Assembly (NCBI GenBank): GCA_021800575.1
Contig: JAJYYW010000119.1
Span: forward strand, 1-5,392
Origin: a bacterium
GTDB lineage: Bacteria > JAMCPX01
Direction of reading: 5' to 3'
Length of the DNA stretch: 5,392 nucleotides
Shown: positions 1 to 5,392 of the stretch, piece after piece
Numbering within the stretch: position 1 is the stretch's first letter
How the letters are laid out: the number at the start of each line of letters is the position of its first letter
Translations under genes and position numbers: made by a program
Notes under the pieces: model-generated
Database searches by the model: none
Seen by the model: the letters and a program-made list of their open reading frames with translations, nothing else
Told to the model about the DNA's origin: nothing

Positions 1-1168
1 GTATTGCATCCAGGAGCGTGGTCTTGCCGTGATCGACATGCCCCATGACCGTTACCACCGGCGGCCGTAGTTTCAATTGTTCGGGGGTGTCTTTCTCTTT
101 TTCGAGAACTTCCTCCGGTGACTCTTCCTGCTTCACCACGACTTCGAACCCGATATCCTTGATGATAAGAGACGCGGTATCTGCATCAACGCTGTCGTTG
201 ATGCCGGCCATGACCCCCAGGGCTATAAGCCGTTTTATAATTTCAGAAGCCTTGACCCCCATCAGCTGGGAAAGCTTTGACACGGTCACCCGATCTTCTA
301 TTTTTACCGTCTTCTTTTGCTGGGGTGCCGGGGGTGCCTTCTCCGCTGCCGGCACGTGCTTTTCATGCCGCTGCTGTTTGTGCTGGAATGTAGTCTTCTT
401 CGGGAACTCCGTAACCGTTTCCACGATCGTTTCGTCTGCCTTGCTTTCCTGCAGCAAATCGATCTCCTCGGCAATATCCGTCTTCATCTTTGACAGTATC
501 TTTTTCTTGATAAACGCCCCGCCCTTCTCGGGTTTGATCTTGCCTTTACCTTTGGTCGCCCCGGGTGCGGGCGCTTCGGCGGGCGGTTTTACGGCCATTC
601 TGGCTTCCGCGGTTTCCTGCGTTGCACCCTCGGCCGAGGCCTGTTGCCCATGTTGAGCAGGGCCTCCTTCACCGTGCGGAGCCGGCTGCTGCAGTCCACG
701 CTCAGCGGGTGCCCCCGGGTGCCGGGCAGGGGCGGGCCTCTGTGCGGCCGGCCCTGCGGGTACAGGTTCATGAAGAGCGGAAGGTCCCTGCGCATGGAGC
801 TTTTCCGCCTCCTGGCCGTGTCCGGCCAATGGCGCCTGTGGCGTCGCATGGTGAACAGGAGATGGTTCCTGCGGCTTTTCTGCATGCACCGGGGACGGCT
901 GCTGCGGCCCCGCCTCTGCGGGAACCTCCGGCTTTTGGGCTTCCTGTTCCGGCGGTGCGGCTTCTTTTCTCTTTCTGAGAATGGTCTTCGGCCTGACTTC
1001 CGCCTGGAGTTTCTGCCTTTCGAGAGACTGCTTTAACGTTTCCAGGTCTTTATCCTCGACCGAGCTGTTATGACTTTTCACCGGTATACCGAGGTCCTCA
1101 AACATTTTCATGAGGTCTTTGTACGGAATATTCAGCTCTTTCGCTATTTCATGTACCCTTTTCTTCAT
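1..1168 (-). CDS. infB: Translation initiation factor IF-2, N-terminal part (truncated by the window edge)
   Basis: IF2 is the cytoplasmic GTPase that places initiator fMet-tRNA on the 30S subunit and promotes 50S joining. The frame reads 389 complete codons from ATG 1166-1168 to the left edge. Residues 1-52 form a first IF2_N helical domain (starting MKKRVHEIAKELNI). Residues about 60-215 are a low-complexity linker rich in Ala, Pro, Gln, Glu and His. Residues about 218-290 are charged. Residues about 291-345 form a second IF2_N domain. The G-domain then begins with VVTVMGHVDHGKTTLLDAI, whose P-loop GHVDHGKT (376-383, bases 20-43) is the IF2/EF-Tu-type G1 motif. The rest of the G-domain and domains II-IV lie outside the window. 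The start is supported by the GAGG at 1173-1176. The gene begins 12 bp after nusA and is surely co-transcribed with it. The identification is secure from the P-loop, the IF2_N domains and the nusA-infB order. Confidence 0.96.
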   Translation of the reverse strand, partial: MKKRVHEIAKELNIPYKDLMKMFEDLGIPVKSHNSSVEDKDLETLKQSLERQKLQAEVRPKTILRKRKEAAPPEQEAQKPEVPAEAGPQQPSPVHAEKPQEPSPVHHATPQAPLAGHGQEAEKLHAQGPSALHEPVPAGPAAQRPAPARHPGAPAERGLQQPAPHGEGGPAQHGQQASAEGATQETAEARMAVKPPAEAPAPGATKGKGKIKPEKGGAFIKKKILSKMKTDIAEEIDLLQESKADETIVETVTEFPKKTTFQHKQQRHEKHVPAAEKAPPAPQQKKTVKIEDRVTVSKLSQLMGVKASEIIKRLIALGVMAGINDSVDADTASLIIKDIGFEVVVKQEESPEEVLEKEKDTPEQLKLRPPVVTVMGHVDHGKTTLLDAI

Positions 1169-1172
1169 CGTA

Positions 1173-1177
1173 CCTCT
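1173..1177 (-). promoter_or_regulatory. Ribosome binding site of infB
   Basis: Read on the minus strand, AGAGG lies 4 nt before the ATG at 1168, within AAGAGGTACG. It sits in the 12-bp gap after the nusA stop and decides the infB start. No closer alternative start carries such a site. Confidence 0.7.
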
Positions 1178-1180
1178 TTT

Positions 1181-2470
1181 TTAATTGTTCTGATGGGCGG
1201 TCTCGGATGCACCCTCCGGGAGTTGACTCCCCGCCCTCTTCTTCAATTCTTCCGCCGCTGAATCCTTCAGCTGTTTCGCATTGGTTTCATCGAAGCCCGG
1301 TATCTTTATCAACACATCCATCGGACTCTCTGCGAGTTCCTGGATGGATTTTATTCCGTACCCGTACAGCATCTCAGAAGTTTTTACGGTCAGGGCGTTA
1401 AATCCGGAAAACGCTTCCTTCGCTTTTTCTTTTATCTCCTTCATGTTGGTCTCGCTCTTGATATCGATTTTCCACCCGGAAAGCTGCGCCGCGAGCCGCA
1501 CGTTGATGCCTTTTCTGCCGATCGCGAGGGACAACTGGTCGTCCGGGACGATGACTTCAATATAGTTCTCTTCTTCATCCACGGAAACCTCGGATATTTT
1601 TGCCGGAGCGAGTGCAGAAATGATATACTTTGCATGATCGTTTGTCCAGGGAATGATGTCGATCTTTTCACCGCTCAACTCCTGCACGATGTTCTGGACC
1701 CGCGCTCCCCGCATGCCGACGCACGCACCCACGGCGTCCACGTCCTTGTTTTTCGAGAAAACCGCTATTTTTGCCTTGTTCCCCGGTTCCCGGGAAACAG
1801 CCTTTATCTCGACAATGCCTTCCGCGATCTCCGGTACCTCAGTCGCAAACAACTTCACGAGAAACTGGTTGTTGGCCCTGGACAGGATAATCTTGGGGCC
1901 TTTGTTCGTCATCCGTATCTCCTGCACATAAACCCGTATCTTGTCGCCTATCCTGAAGTTTTCCTTGGGCAATTGCTCCGTCGGCGGCAGCACGCCCTCT
2001 GTCTTGCCGAGGTCCATGACAATTGTCCTTCCCTCGAACCGCCGGATAACACCGTACACGACCTCGCCCTTTTTCGTCTTGAACTCCTTATAGACGACCT
2101 CTTTCTCGGCATCGTTCATCCTCTGCAGAATGACCTGCTTTGCCGCCTGGGCGGAGATCCGTCCAAACTTCTGCGTATCTATCTTGATACCGATACTGTC
2201 TCCGACCTGTGCTTCGGGGTCCATGGTCTTTGCCTGCTCCAGGGTAAGCTGCGTGTCGGGGTCCGTGATGGCTTCGACGACTTCCTTGAACTCAAACACC
2301 TCCACCTCGCCGAGTTCCTCGTTGAACTTTGCCTCGATATCGGCATTGTACCTGAACGTTTTCTTGGCTGCACTTATCATCGCAGCCTCTAACGCATTCA
2401 GTATAATGACCTTGTCTATACTTTTATCACGCTCGAGCTGTCCTATAATTTTGTTGAGTTCGGAAAGCAT
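1181..2470 (-). CDS. nusA: Transcription termination/antitermination factor NusA
   Basis: NusA binds RNA polymerase and nascent RNA, stimulating pausing and intrinsic termination and supporting antitermination complexes. The protein has 429 residues. Residues 1-~125 form the polymerase-binding N-terminal domain. Residues ~135-200 form an S1 domain ([20 protein letters not shown] at 159-178). Residues ~203-345 hold two KH domains, with [16 protein letters not shown] at 247-262 and [20 protein letters not shown] at 315-334. The tail at ~352-414 is one helix-hairpin-helix unit ([20 protein letters not shown]). One such unit fits the shorter NusA forms; E. coli NusA (about 495 aa) has two acidic repeats. 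The usual DPVGACVG loop reads DAVGACVG here. The start at ATG 2468-2470 is supported by an AGGGGGA Shine-Dalgarno. The gene lies 9 bp after rimP and 12 bp before infB in the universal rimP-nusA-infB order. Confidence 0.98.
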   Translation of the reverse strand: MLSELNKIIGQLERDKSIDKVIILNALEAAMISAAKKTFRYNADIEAKFNEELGEVEVFEFKEVVEAITDPDTQLTLEQAKTMDPEAQVGDSIGIKIDTQKFGRISAQAAKQVILQRMNDAEKEVVYKEFKTKKGEVVYGVIRRFEGRTIVMDLGKTEGVLPPTEQLPKENFRIGDKIRVYVQEIRMTNKGPKIILSRANNQFLVKLFATEVPEIAEGIVEIKAVSREPGNKAKIAVFSKNKDVDAVGACVGMRGARVQNIVQELSGEKIDIIPWTNDHAKYIISALAPAKISEVSVDEEENYIEVIVPDDQLSLAIGRKGINVRLAAQLSGWKIDIKSETNMKEIKEKAKEAFSGFNALTVKTSEMLYGYGIKSIQELAESPMDVLIKIPGFDETNAKQLKDSAAEELKKRAGSQLPEGASETAHQNN

Positions 2471-2474
2471 GGTT

Positions 2475-2481
2475 TCCCCCT
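2475..2481 (-). promoter_or_regulatory. Strong ribosome binding site of nusA, overlapping the rimP stop codon
   Basis: On the minus strand AGGGGGA precedes ATG 2470 by 4 nt. Its first two bases are the last two of the rimP TAG stop (2480-2482). Ribosomes ending rimP thus finish on the nusA initiation site, which suggests translational coupling. Confidence 0.7.
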
Positions 2482-2944
2482 ATACTTTAAATGTTAAATT
2501 TGCCTTCTTTATAATCCTGAACGGTATTGCTGTTTCAACACCGTCATTATCGATAATGATGTCGTCATCCTTCAGCCCCCGGAGCGTCCCCTCGAGTACG
2601 ACCTTGTTCATGACGGGCTGACGCGTTATTATCCTGATGTCCCTTCCGCTGAACCGGCTGTAGTCCTCCCTGCGCTTCAGTTCCCTGGTGAGCCCGGGAG
2701 ACGATACCTCCAGTGTATACGCAACATGGATCGGCGCCTCCATGTCCATAGCACTGCTCAATATATGGGTTGCCTTTTCGCAGTCCTGCGAAGTAATTCT
2801 GCCCTTTTTATCAATAAACACTCTGAGCACATGACCGGCCCTTTCCCGCCGGTATTCCACATCGATAACCTCATAGCCGGCCCTGGTCAGGCTGGATGAG
2901 GCTATATCATATACCTTTTCGACTATACTTTTCTGTTTGTCCAT
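2480..2944 (-). CDS. rimP: Ribosome maturation factor RimP
   Basis: RimP is a small cytoplasmic protein that helps assemble the 30S ribosomal subunit. From ATG 2942-2944 it is 154 residues, matching the family length of about 150. Residues 1-~82 form the alpha/beta N-terminal domain (YEVIDVEYRRERAGHVLRVF at 24-43). The family hallmark YTLEVSSPGLTRELKRRE spans 76-93. Residues ~98-154 form the SH3-like C-terminal domain, ending IPFRIIKKANLTFKV. The frame is open 25 codons further upstream, to an ATG at 3019. That extension would run through the terminator hairpin and part of the promoter and has no family similarity, so the shorter start is chosen. AGGG copies at 2953-2956 and 2947-2950 precede it. 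It is the first gene of the rimP-nusA-infB operon. Confidence 0.95.
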   Translation of the reverse strand: MDKQKSIVEKVYDIASSSLTRAGYEVIDVEYRRERAGHVLRVFIDKKGRITSQDCEKATHILSSAMDMEAPIHVAYTLEVSSPGLTRELKRREDYSRFSGRDIRIITRQPVMNKVVLEGTLRGLKDDDIIIDNDGVETAIPFRIIKKANLTFKV

Positions 2945-2946
2945 TA

Positions 2947-2957
2947 CCCTATCCCTG
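2947..2957 (-). promoter_or_regulatory. Ribosome binding site of rimP (two AGGG copies)
   Basis: Read on the minus strand, CAGGGATAGGG lies just before ATG 2944. The upstream AGGG (2953-2956) is 8 nt from the start and is the better placed of the two. The downstream copy is only 2 nt away. This supports the 154-residue RimP over the longer open frame. Confidence 0.55.
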
Positions 2958-2963
2958 TGTGAC

Positions 2964-2993
2964 AAATAAAAAAGTGGGTTACTACCCACTTTT
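2964..2993 (-). terminator. Intrinsic-terminator hairpin in the rimP leader (probable attenuator)
   Basis: On the minus strand a perfect 10-bp stem, AAAAGTGGGT with ACCCACTTTT (arms 2984-2993 and 2970-2979), closes a 4-nt loop. It runs into a T-rich tract, TTTTTTATTT (2973 down to 2964). This is the form of an intrinsic terminator, but it stands 20 nt before the rimP start and just after a likely promoter, with no gene ending there. It therefore looks like an attenuator controlling entry into rimP-nusA-infB. The core has five G-C pairs and the T-tract is interrupted by A, the kind of moderate terminator that NusA can strengthen. NusA-dependent autoregulation through a leader terminator is known for nusA operons in other bacteria. 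That role here is inference. Confidence 0.72.
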
Positions 2994-3010
2994 GAACTCC
3001 ACAAAACTAA

Positions 3011-3038
3011 TTTATACACAAAGTATTTATATTTTCAA
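3011..3038 (-). promoter_or_regulatory. Candidate sigma70-type promoter of the rimP-nusA-infB operon
   Basis: On the minus strand a -35 TTGAAA (3033-3038) is separated by 16 bp from a -10 TATAAA (3011-3016). Each differs from consensus at one position (TTGACA, TATAAT). The surrounding AT-rich stretch contrasts with the coding sequence. Transcription would begin near 3004-3007, about 60 nt before rimP and only 10-15 nt before the terminator stem. Attenuated transcripts would then be about 40 nt long. The start site is a prediction. Confidence 0.55.
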
Positions 3039-3059
3039 GTATTTTCTGTTGAACAACCC

Positions 3060-3083
3060 GGGGTACGGCAACCCCCTGTTTTT
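3060..3083 (+). terminator. Terminator-like hairpin between the divergent promoters
   Basis: GGGGT (3060-3064) pairs with ACCCC (3071-3075) around a 6-nt loop and is followed by CTG and TTTTT (3079-3083). In the plus direction this is a short GC-rich stem plus T-tract, the form of a small intrinsic terminator. No plus-strand gene ends here. It lies between the rimP promoter and the Pho-box repeats, so it might insulate pstCAB from upstream plus-strand transcription. The 5-bp stem is short and could be chance. Confidence 0.35.
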
Positions 3084-3085
3084 GC

Positions 3086-3118
3086 GTGTTACATCCGTGT
3101 AAAATCCGCGTAAACGAC
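3086..3118 (+). promoter_or_regulatory. Candidate Pho box (three 11-bp direct repeats)
   Basis: Three consecutive 11-bp units read GTGTTACATCC, GTGTAAAATCC and GCGTAAACGAC. Units 1 and 2 differ at two positions. Unit 3 keeps the G.GTAAA core. PhoB binds tandem 7-bp half-sites spaced by 4 bp, an 11-bp period that this arrangement matches exactly (TGTTACA, TGTAAAA and CGTAAAC spaced by TCCG). Together with its place directly upstream of pstC, it is a good candidate for phosphate-starvation activation by PhoB. The units are not the E. coli consensus CTGTCAT, so another regulator is possible. Units 1-2 also contain the dyad TTACA-N4-TGTAA. Confidence 0.6.
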
Positions 3119-3136
3119 AATTTACTTGTCTACAAA
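3116..3136 (+). promoter_or_regulatory. Small dyad and possible -10 region of the pst promoter
   Basis: Directly after the Pho-box repeats is a perfect 5-bp inverted repeat, GACAA-TTTAC-TTGTC (3116-3130). It is followed by TACAAA (3131-3136), a 4-of-6 match to a -10 element. No good -35 is visible, as expected of a PhoB-activated promoter where the Pho box replaces it. Transcription would start near 3143. Both elements are weak on their own. Confidence 0.3.
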
Positions 3137-3163
3137 CACCACCGGCGGTACGTGTTGTCTGTT

Positions 3164-4072
3164 ATGGGAACACGCTTTGGCGATCGTATCATTAAACTTG
3201 TGTCCTTGCTGTTCGCTTCATTCATACTCCTGCTCATCGCCGGCATTATCTATGAATTGATCGACGGCTCGAGGCGGTCTCTTGCAGCATTCGGATGGAG
3301 GTTCCTGACAACATCCACCTGGGACCCGGTCAGCAAGGTCTTCGGTGCGCTGCCGTTCATATTCGGCACCATCGTGTCCTCGGTCATTGCCCTGTGCATA
3401 GCCCTGCCCCTGAGCATCGGTATAGCAATCTTTTTGTCCGAACTCGCCCCCAGACAGGTCAGACTGTATGTTTCCCTGATGATCGAGATGCTCGCGGCAG
3501 TCCCGAGTATCATTTACGGGTTATGGGGACTGTTCGTCATGACGCCGTTTCTGCAGGTCCATGTGGAACCGCTGCTGGGCACGCATCTCGGTTTTATCCC
3601 CCTGTTCCAGGGGCCTCCGGTCGGCGTCGGTATGCTCGCCGGCGGCCTCATCCTGTCGATCATGATCATTCCGACGATTGCCTCCATAACACGGGACATA
3701 TTCAATACCATCCCGCTGCTCTCCAAAGAAGCCGGATTTGCGATCGGCATGACCAGATGGGAGGTCATATCAAAGGTCGTCTTCCCGCAGGCGCGGCCCG
3801 GCATGATCGGTGCCATCATGCTGGGATTCGGCAGAGCGCTGGGCGAGACCATGGCCATCACCATGGTCATCGGTAATGCACCGACCATATCGGCATCGCT
3901 GTTCTCTCCCGCGTACACCCTGTCGAGCGTTATTGCCAATGAATTTACCGAGGCGACATCGAAGATCTACATCTCATCGCTCATAGAGCTCGCACTCCTG
4001 CTGTTCATCATCTCCATGATATTCAATGCGATTGCGAAACTGCTCATCCGGAAAGGCAGGTTCACGGCATGA
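3164..4072 (+). CDS. pstC: Phosphate ABC transporter permease PstC
   Basis: PstC is one of two inner-membrane permeases of the PstSCAB phosphate importer. From ATG 3164 it has 302 residues, close to the usual length. About six hydrophobic segments are visible, near residues 10-30, 62-94, 105-128, 155-175, 212-237 and 272-295. The cytoplasmic EAA loop that contacts PstB reads KEAGFAIGMTRWEVISKVVF (188-207). The PstC signature GFGRALGETMAITMVIGN follows (221-238). The start is uncertain. The frame is open back to GTG 3086, but that would make the Pho-box repeats coding. ATG 3164 fits the family N-terminus (FGDRIIKLVSLLF) but lacks a clear Shine-Dalgarno. GTG 3152 and TTG 3155 lie after a weak GGCGG (3144-3148). 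The gene heads pstCAB, overlaps pstA by 4 bp, and has no pstS in front. Confidence 0.95.
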   Translation: MGTRFGDRIIKLVSLLFASFILLLIAGIIYELIDGSRRSLAAFGWRFLTTSTWDPVSKVFGALPFIFGTIVSSVIALCIALPLSIGIAIFLSELAPRQVRLYVSLMIEMLAAVPSIIYGLWGLFVMTPFLQVHVEPLLGTHLGFIPLFQGPPVGVGMLAGGLILSIMIIPTIASITRDIFNTIPLLSKEAGFAIGMTRWEVISKVVFPQARPGMIGAIMLGFGRALGETMAITMVIGNAPTISASLFSPAYTLSSVIANEFTEATSKIYISSLIELALLLFIISMIFNAIAKLLIRKGRFTA

Positions 4073-4914
4073 GTTCGATCAGCTATCTTCGGCGGCGCAT
4101 CGTCAATAGAACCATGCTGTTCCTCGCCTACGCGTCTGCCGTGCTGGGTGTTGCCCTACTCTTTCTCATACTTTCATACATTGTCATCAAGGGCGCCTCC
4201 TCGCTCAACCTCGACTTTTTCATCAAGCTGCCAAAACCGACCGGAGAGACAGGAGGAGGGATCGCCAATGCCATCGTGGGCAGTTTCATCGTGGTCGGCA
4301 TAGCGTCCGTCATCGCGATCCCCGTGGGCGTCATGTCGGGAATATATCTGGCTGAATTCGGAAAGAACCGGTTTGCCTCGCTGGTCCGGTACTTTGCGGA
4401 TGTCATGAACGGCATACCGTCCATCGTAACCGGTATCGTGGCTTATGTTTTTGTCGTTGTTCCCATGCACCGTTTTTCGGCACTCGCCGGAGGTATCGCC
4501 CTCTCCATCATGATGATACCCATCATCACGAGGACCAGCGAAGAACTGATACGGATGGTGCCGGACACCATTCGGGAGGCTGGACTCGCGCTCGGCATAC
4601 CGCAGTGGAAGGTTATTCTGTTTGTCGTCCTGCGGACCGCATCCACGGGCATTGTAACCGGTATTATGCTTGCGGTGGCCCGGGTGGGCGGAGAAACGGC
4701 ACCGCTCCTGTTTACCGCATTCAATAACTCCTTCATGAGCTTCAGGCTCGATCAGCCGATCTCGACCATGACCGTGCTGATCTACAACTATGCATCATCA
4801 CCATACCCGGACTGGAATGCCATTGCCTGGGGTGCCGCGTTTGTGCTTATCCTTATCGTCCTGCTCGTCAACATCGTATCAAAGGTGTTTACAAACACAA
4901 CATATTCTTTATAG
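4069..4914 (+). CDS. pstA: Phosphate ABC transporter permease PstA
   Basis: PstA pairs with PstC to form the phosphate channel in the inner membrane. It has 281 residues, within the family range. Hydrophobic segments lie near 15-40, 66-93, 113-133, 139-156, 191-208 and 252-272. GGIANAIVGSFIVVGIASVI (63-82) opens the conserved transport domain. The EAA loop reads REAGLALGIPQWKVILFVVL (169-188) and is followed by the PstA signature ARVGGETAPLLFTA (204-217). The start codon overlaps the pstC stop as ATGA (4069-4072), a sign of translational coupling, with GGCAGG upstream. pstB follows after 10 bp. EAA spacing and the GETAPLL motif separate it from PstC (GETMAITM). Confidence 0.97.
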   Translation: MSSISYLRRRIVNRTMLFLAYASAVLGVALLFLILSYIVIKGASSLNLDFFIKLPKPTGETGGGIANAIVGSFIVVGIASVIAIPVGVMSGIYLAEFGKNRFASLVRYFADVMNGIPSIVTGIVAYVFVVVPMHRFSALAGGIALSIMMIPIITRTSEELIRMVPDTIREAGLALGIPQWKVILFVVLRTASTGIVTGIMLAVARVGGETAPLLFTAFNNSFMSFRLDQPISTMTVLIYNYASSPYPDWNAIAWGAAFVLILIVLLVNIVSKVFTNTTYSL

Positions 4915-4924
4915 GATATCCGGT

Positions 4925-5392
4925 ATGACCAAAAAACTTGTTATAGAGCACCTCAATGCATGGTTCGGCCCCGTTCAGGCATTGAAGGACATCAACCTTG
5001 AGATAGAAGAAAACAGCGTAACCGCTGTTATAGGACCGTCCGGATGCGGGAAGACTACCTTTGTTCGTTGCCTGAACAGGATCCACGAAGTGGTCGATAC
5101 TGCAAAGGTAAAAGGCAGTGTACTGCTGGACGGCGAGAACATCTATTCGAGCACCATGGATCCGGTCCTCGTCAGACGCAGGATCGGCATGGTATTCCAG
5201 AAGCCGAACCCGTTTCCGACCATGAACATATTCGAGAACGTCGCAGCGGGACTGCGTTTGAACGGCACGAGGAAAAAAAACGAGATTGCGGATGCCGTCG
5301 AGAGAAGCCTCAGGATGGCGGCACTGTGGGACGAAGTCAAGGACAAACTCTACAAGTCCGCAACAGCCCTGTCCGGCGGCCAGCAGCGGCGC
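4925..5392 (+). CDS. pstB: Phosphate ABC transporter ATP-binding protein PstB (truncated by the window edge)
   Basis: PstB is the cytoplasmic ATPase that drives phosphate import through PstC-PstA. It also takes part in phosphate signalling to PhoR-PhoB through PhoU. The frame holds 156 codons and is open to the right edge; the family is about 250 residues. Walker A is GPSGCGKTT (37-45). The Q-loop lies in the PstB-typical GMVFQKPNPFPTMNIFENV (88-106). The ABC signature ALSGGQQRR (148-156) ends the window, so Walker B and the switch histidine are not seen. Many PstB proteins read SGGQQQR here; the second R is a mild variant. ATG 4925 lies 10 bp after the pstA stop, with only a weak Shine-Dalgarno (GGATA, 4913-4917). 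Further downstream one would expect the rest of pstB and perhaps phoU. Confidence 0.97.
   Translation, partial: MTKKLVIEHLNAWFGPVQALKDINLEIEENSVTAVIGPSGCGKTTFVRCLNRIHEVVDTAKVKGSVLLDGENIYSSTMDPVLVRRRIGMVFQKPNPFPTMNIFENVAAGLRLNGTRKKNEIADAVERSLRMAALWDEVKDKLYKSATALSGGQQRR

Noticed and set aside
565..1036. Overlapping open frames on both strands across the infB linker
   Set aside because: The region is GC-rich and poor in stop codons. The continuous IF2 frame, with conserved domains on both sides, explains it; the others have Arg/Pro/Leu-rich compositions typical of off-frame reading.
1634..2392. A 252-codon plus-strand open frame antisense to nusA
   Set aside because: It lies entirely opposite an unmistakable nusA, shows no family similarity, and follows from codon bias on the other strand.
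2945..3019. A 25-residue N-terminal extension of RimP from an ATG at 3019
   Set aside because: It would translate through the terminator hairpin and part of the predicted promoter. The 154-residue form matches family length and has its own Shine-Dalgarno.
3250..3513. Minus-strand open frames opposite pstC and pstA (also 3514-3939, 4128-4470, 4443-4736)
   Set aside because: All lie opposite well-conserved permease genes and lack recognisable domains or ribosome binding sites; they are shadows of the coding strand.
3847..3868. Perfect 8-bp inverted repeat GACCATGG-N6-CCATGGTC inside pstC
   Set aside because: It falls on the conserved ETMAITMV signature. The symmetry arises from repeated ACC-ATG / ATC-ACC-ATG codons, so it is probably coding coincidence rather than a regulatory hairpin.
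5273..5281. A8-C run in pstB containing the heptamer A AAA AAC in the phase used for -1 frameshifting
   Set aside because: It simply encodes Lys-Lys-Asn in a normal PstB frame. The reading frame is intact and the family needs no frameshift. No downstream stimulatory structure was evident by eye.

Overview
This 5.4-kb window is ordinary bacterial core genome. It holds two divergently transcribed gene blocks separated by a compact regulatory region of about 220 bp. I see no mobile element, CRISPR array, tRNA or rRNA. The sequence has moderate GC content, with a GC-rich patch around 540-1000. The gene content fits a Gram-negative-type bacterium. The protein style reminds me of Nitrospirota or Desulfobacterota, but I cannot assign a phylum from the sequence alone.

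Left half, minus strand (2944 down to 1): rimP, nusA and infB, in the classic order. The genes are 9 and 12 bp apart and each has a recognisable Shine-Dalgarno sequence. RimP matures the 30S subunit, NusA controls RNA polymerase pausing, termination and antitermination, and IF2 (infB) delivers initiator tRNA. The block therefore couples transcription elongation to translation initiation. infB runs off the left edge just after its GTPase P-loop. A sigma70-like promoter (3011-3038) and a short intrinsic-terminator hairpin (2964-2993) precede rimP. This looks like an attenuator by which NusA could limit its own synthesis.

Right half, plus strand (3164 to the right edge): pstC, pstA and pstB, the two permeases and the ATPase of the high-affinity phosphate ABC transporter. 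pstC and pstA overlap by 4 bp, and pstB starts 10 bp after pstA and is cut by the right edge. Three tandem 11-bp repeats at 3086-3118 resemble a PhoB box and probably place the operon under phosphate-starvation control. The phosphate-binding protein gene pstS, usually first in this operon, is not upstream of pstC.

The most informative part is the divergent region 2945-3163. It packs two opposite promoters, an attenuator, a second terminator-like hairpin and the Pho-box repeats into about 220 bp. No new biological system is evident in the window.
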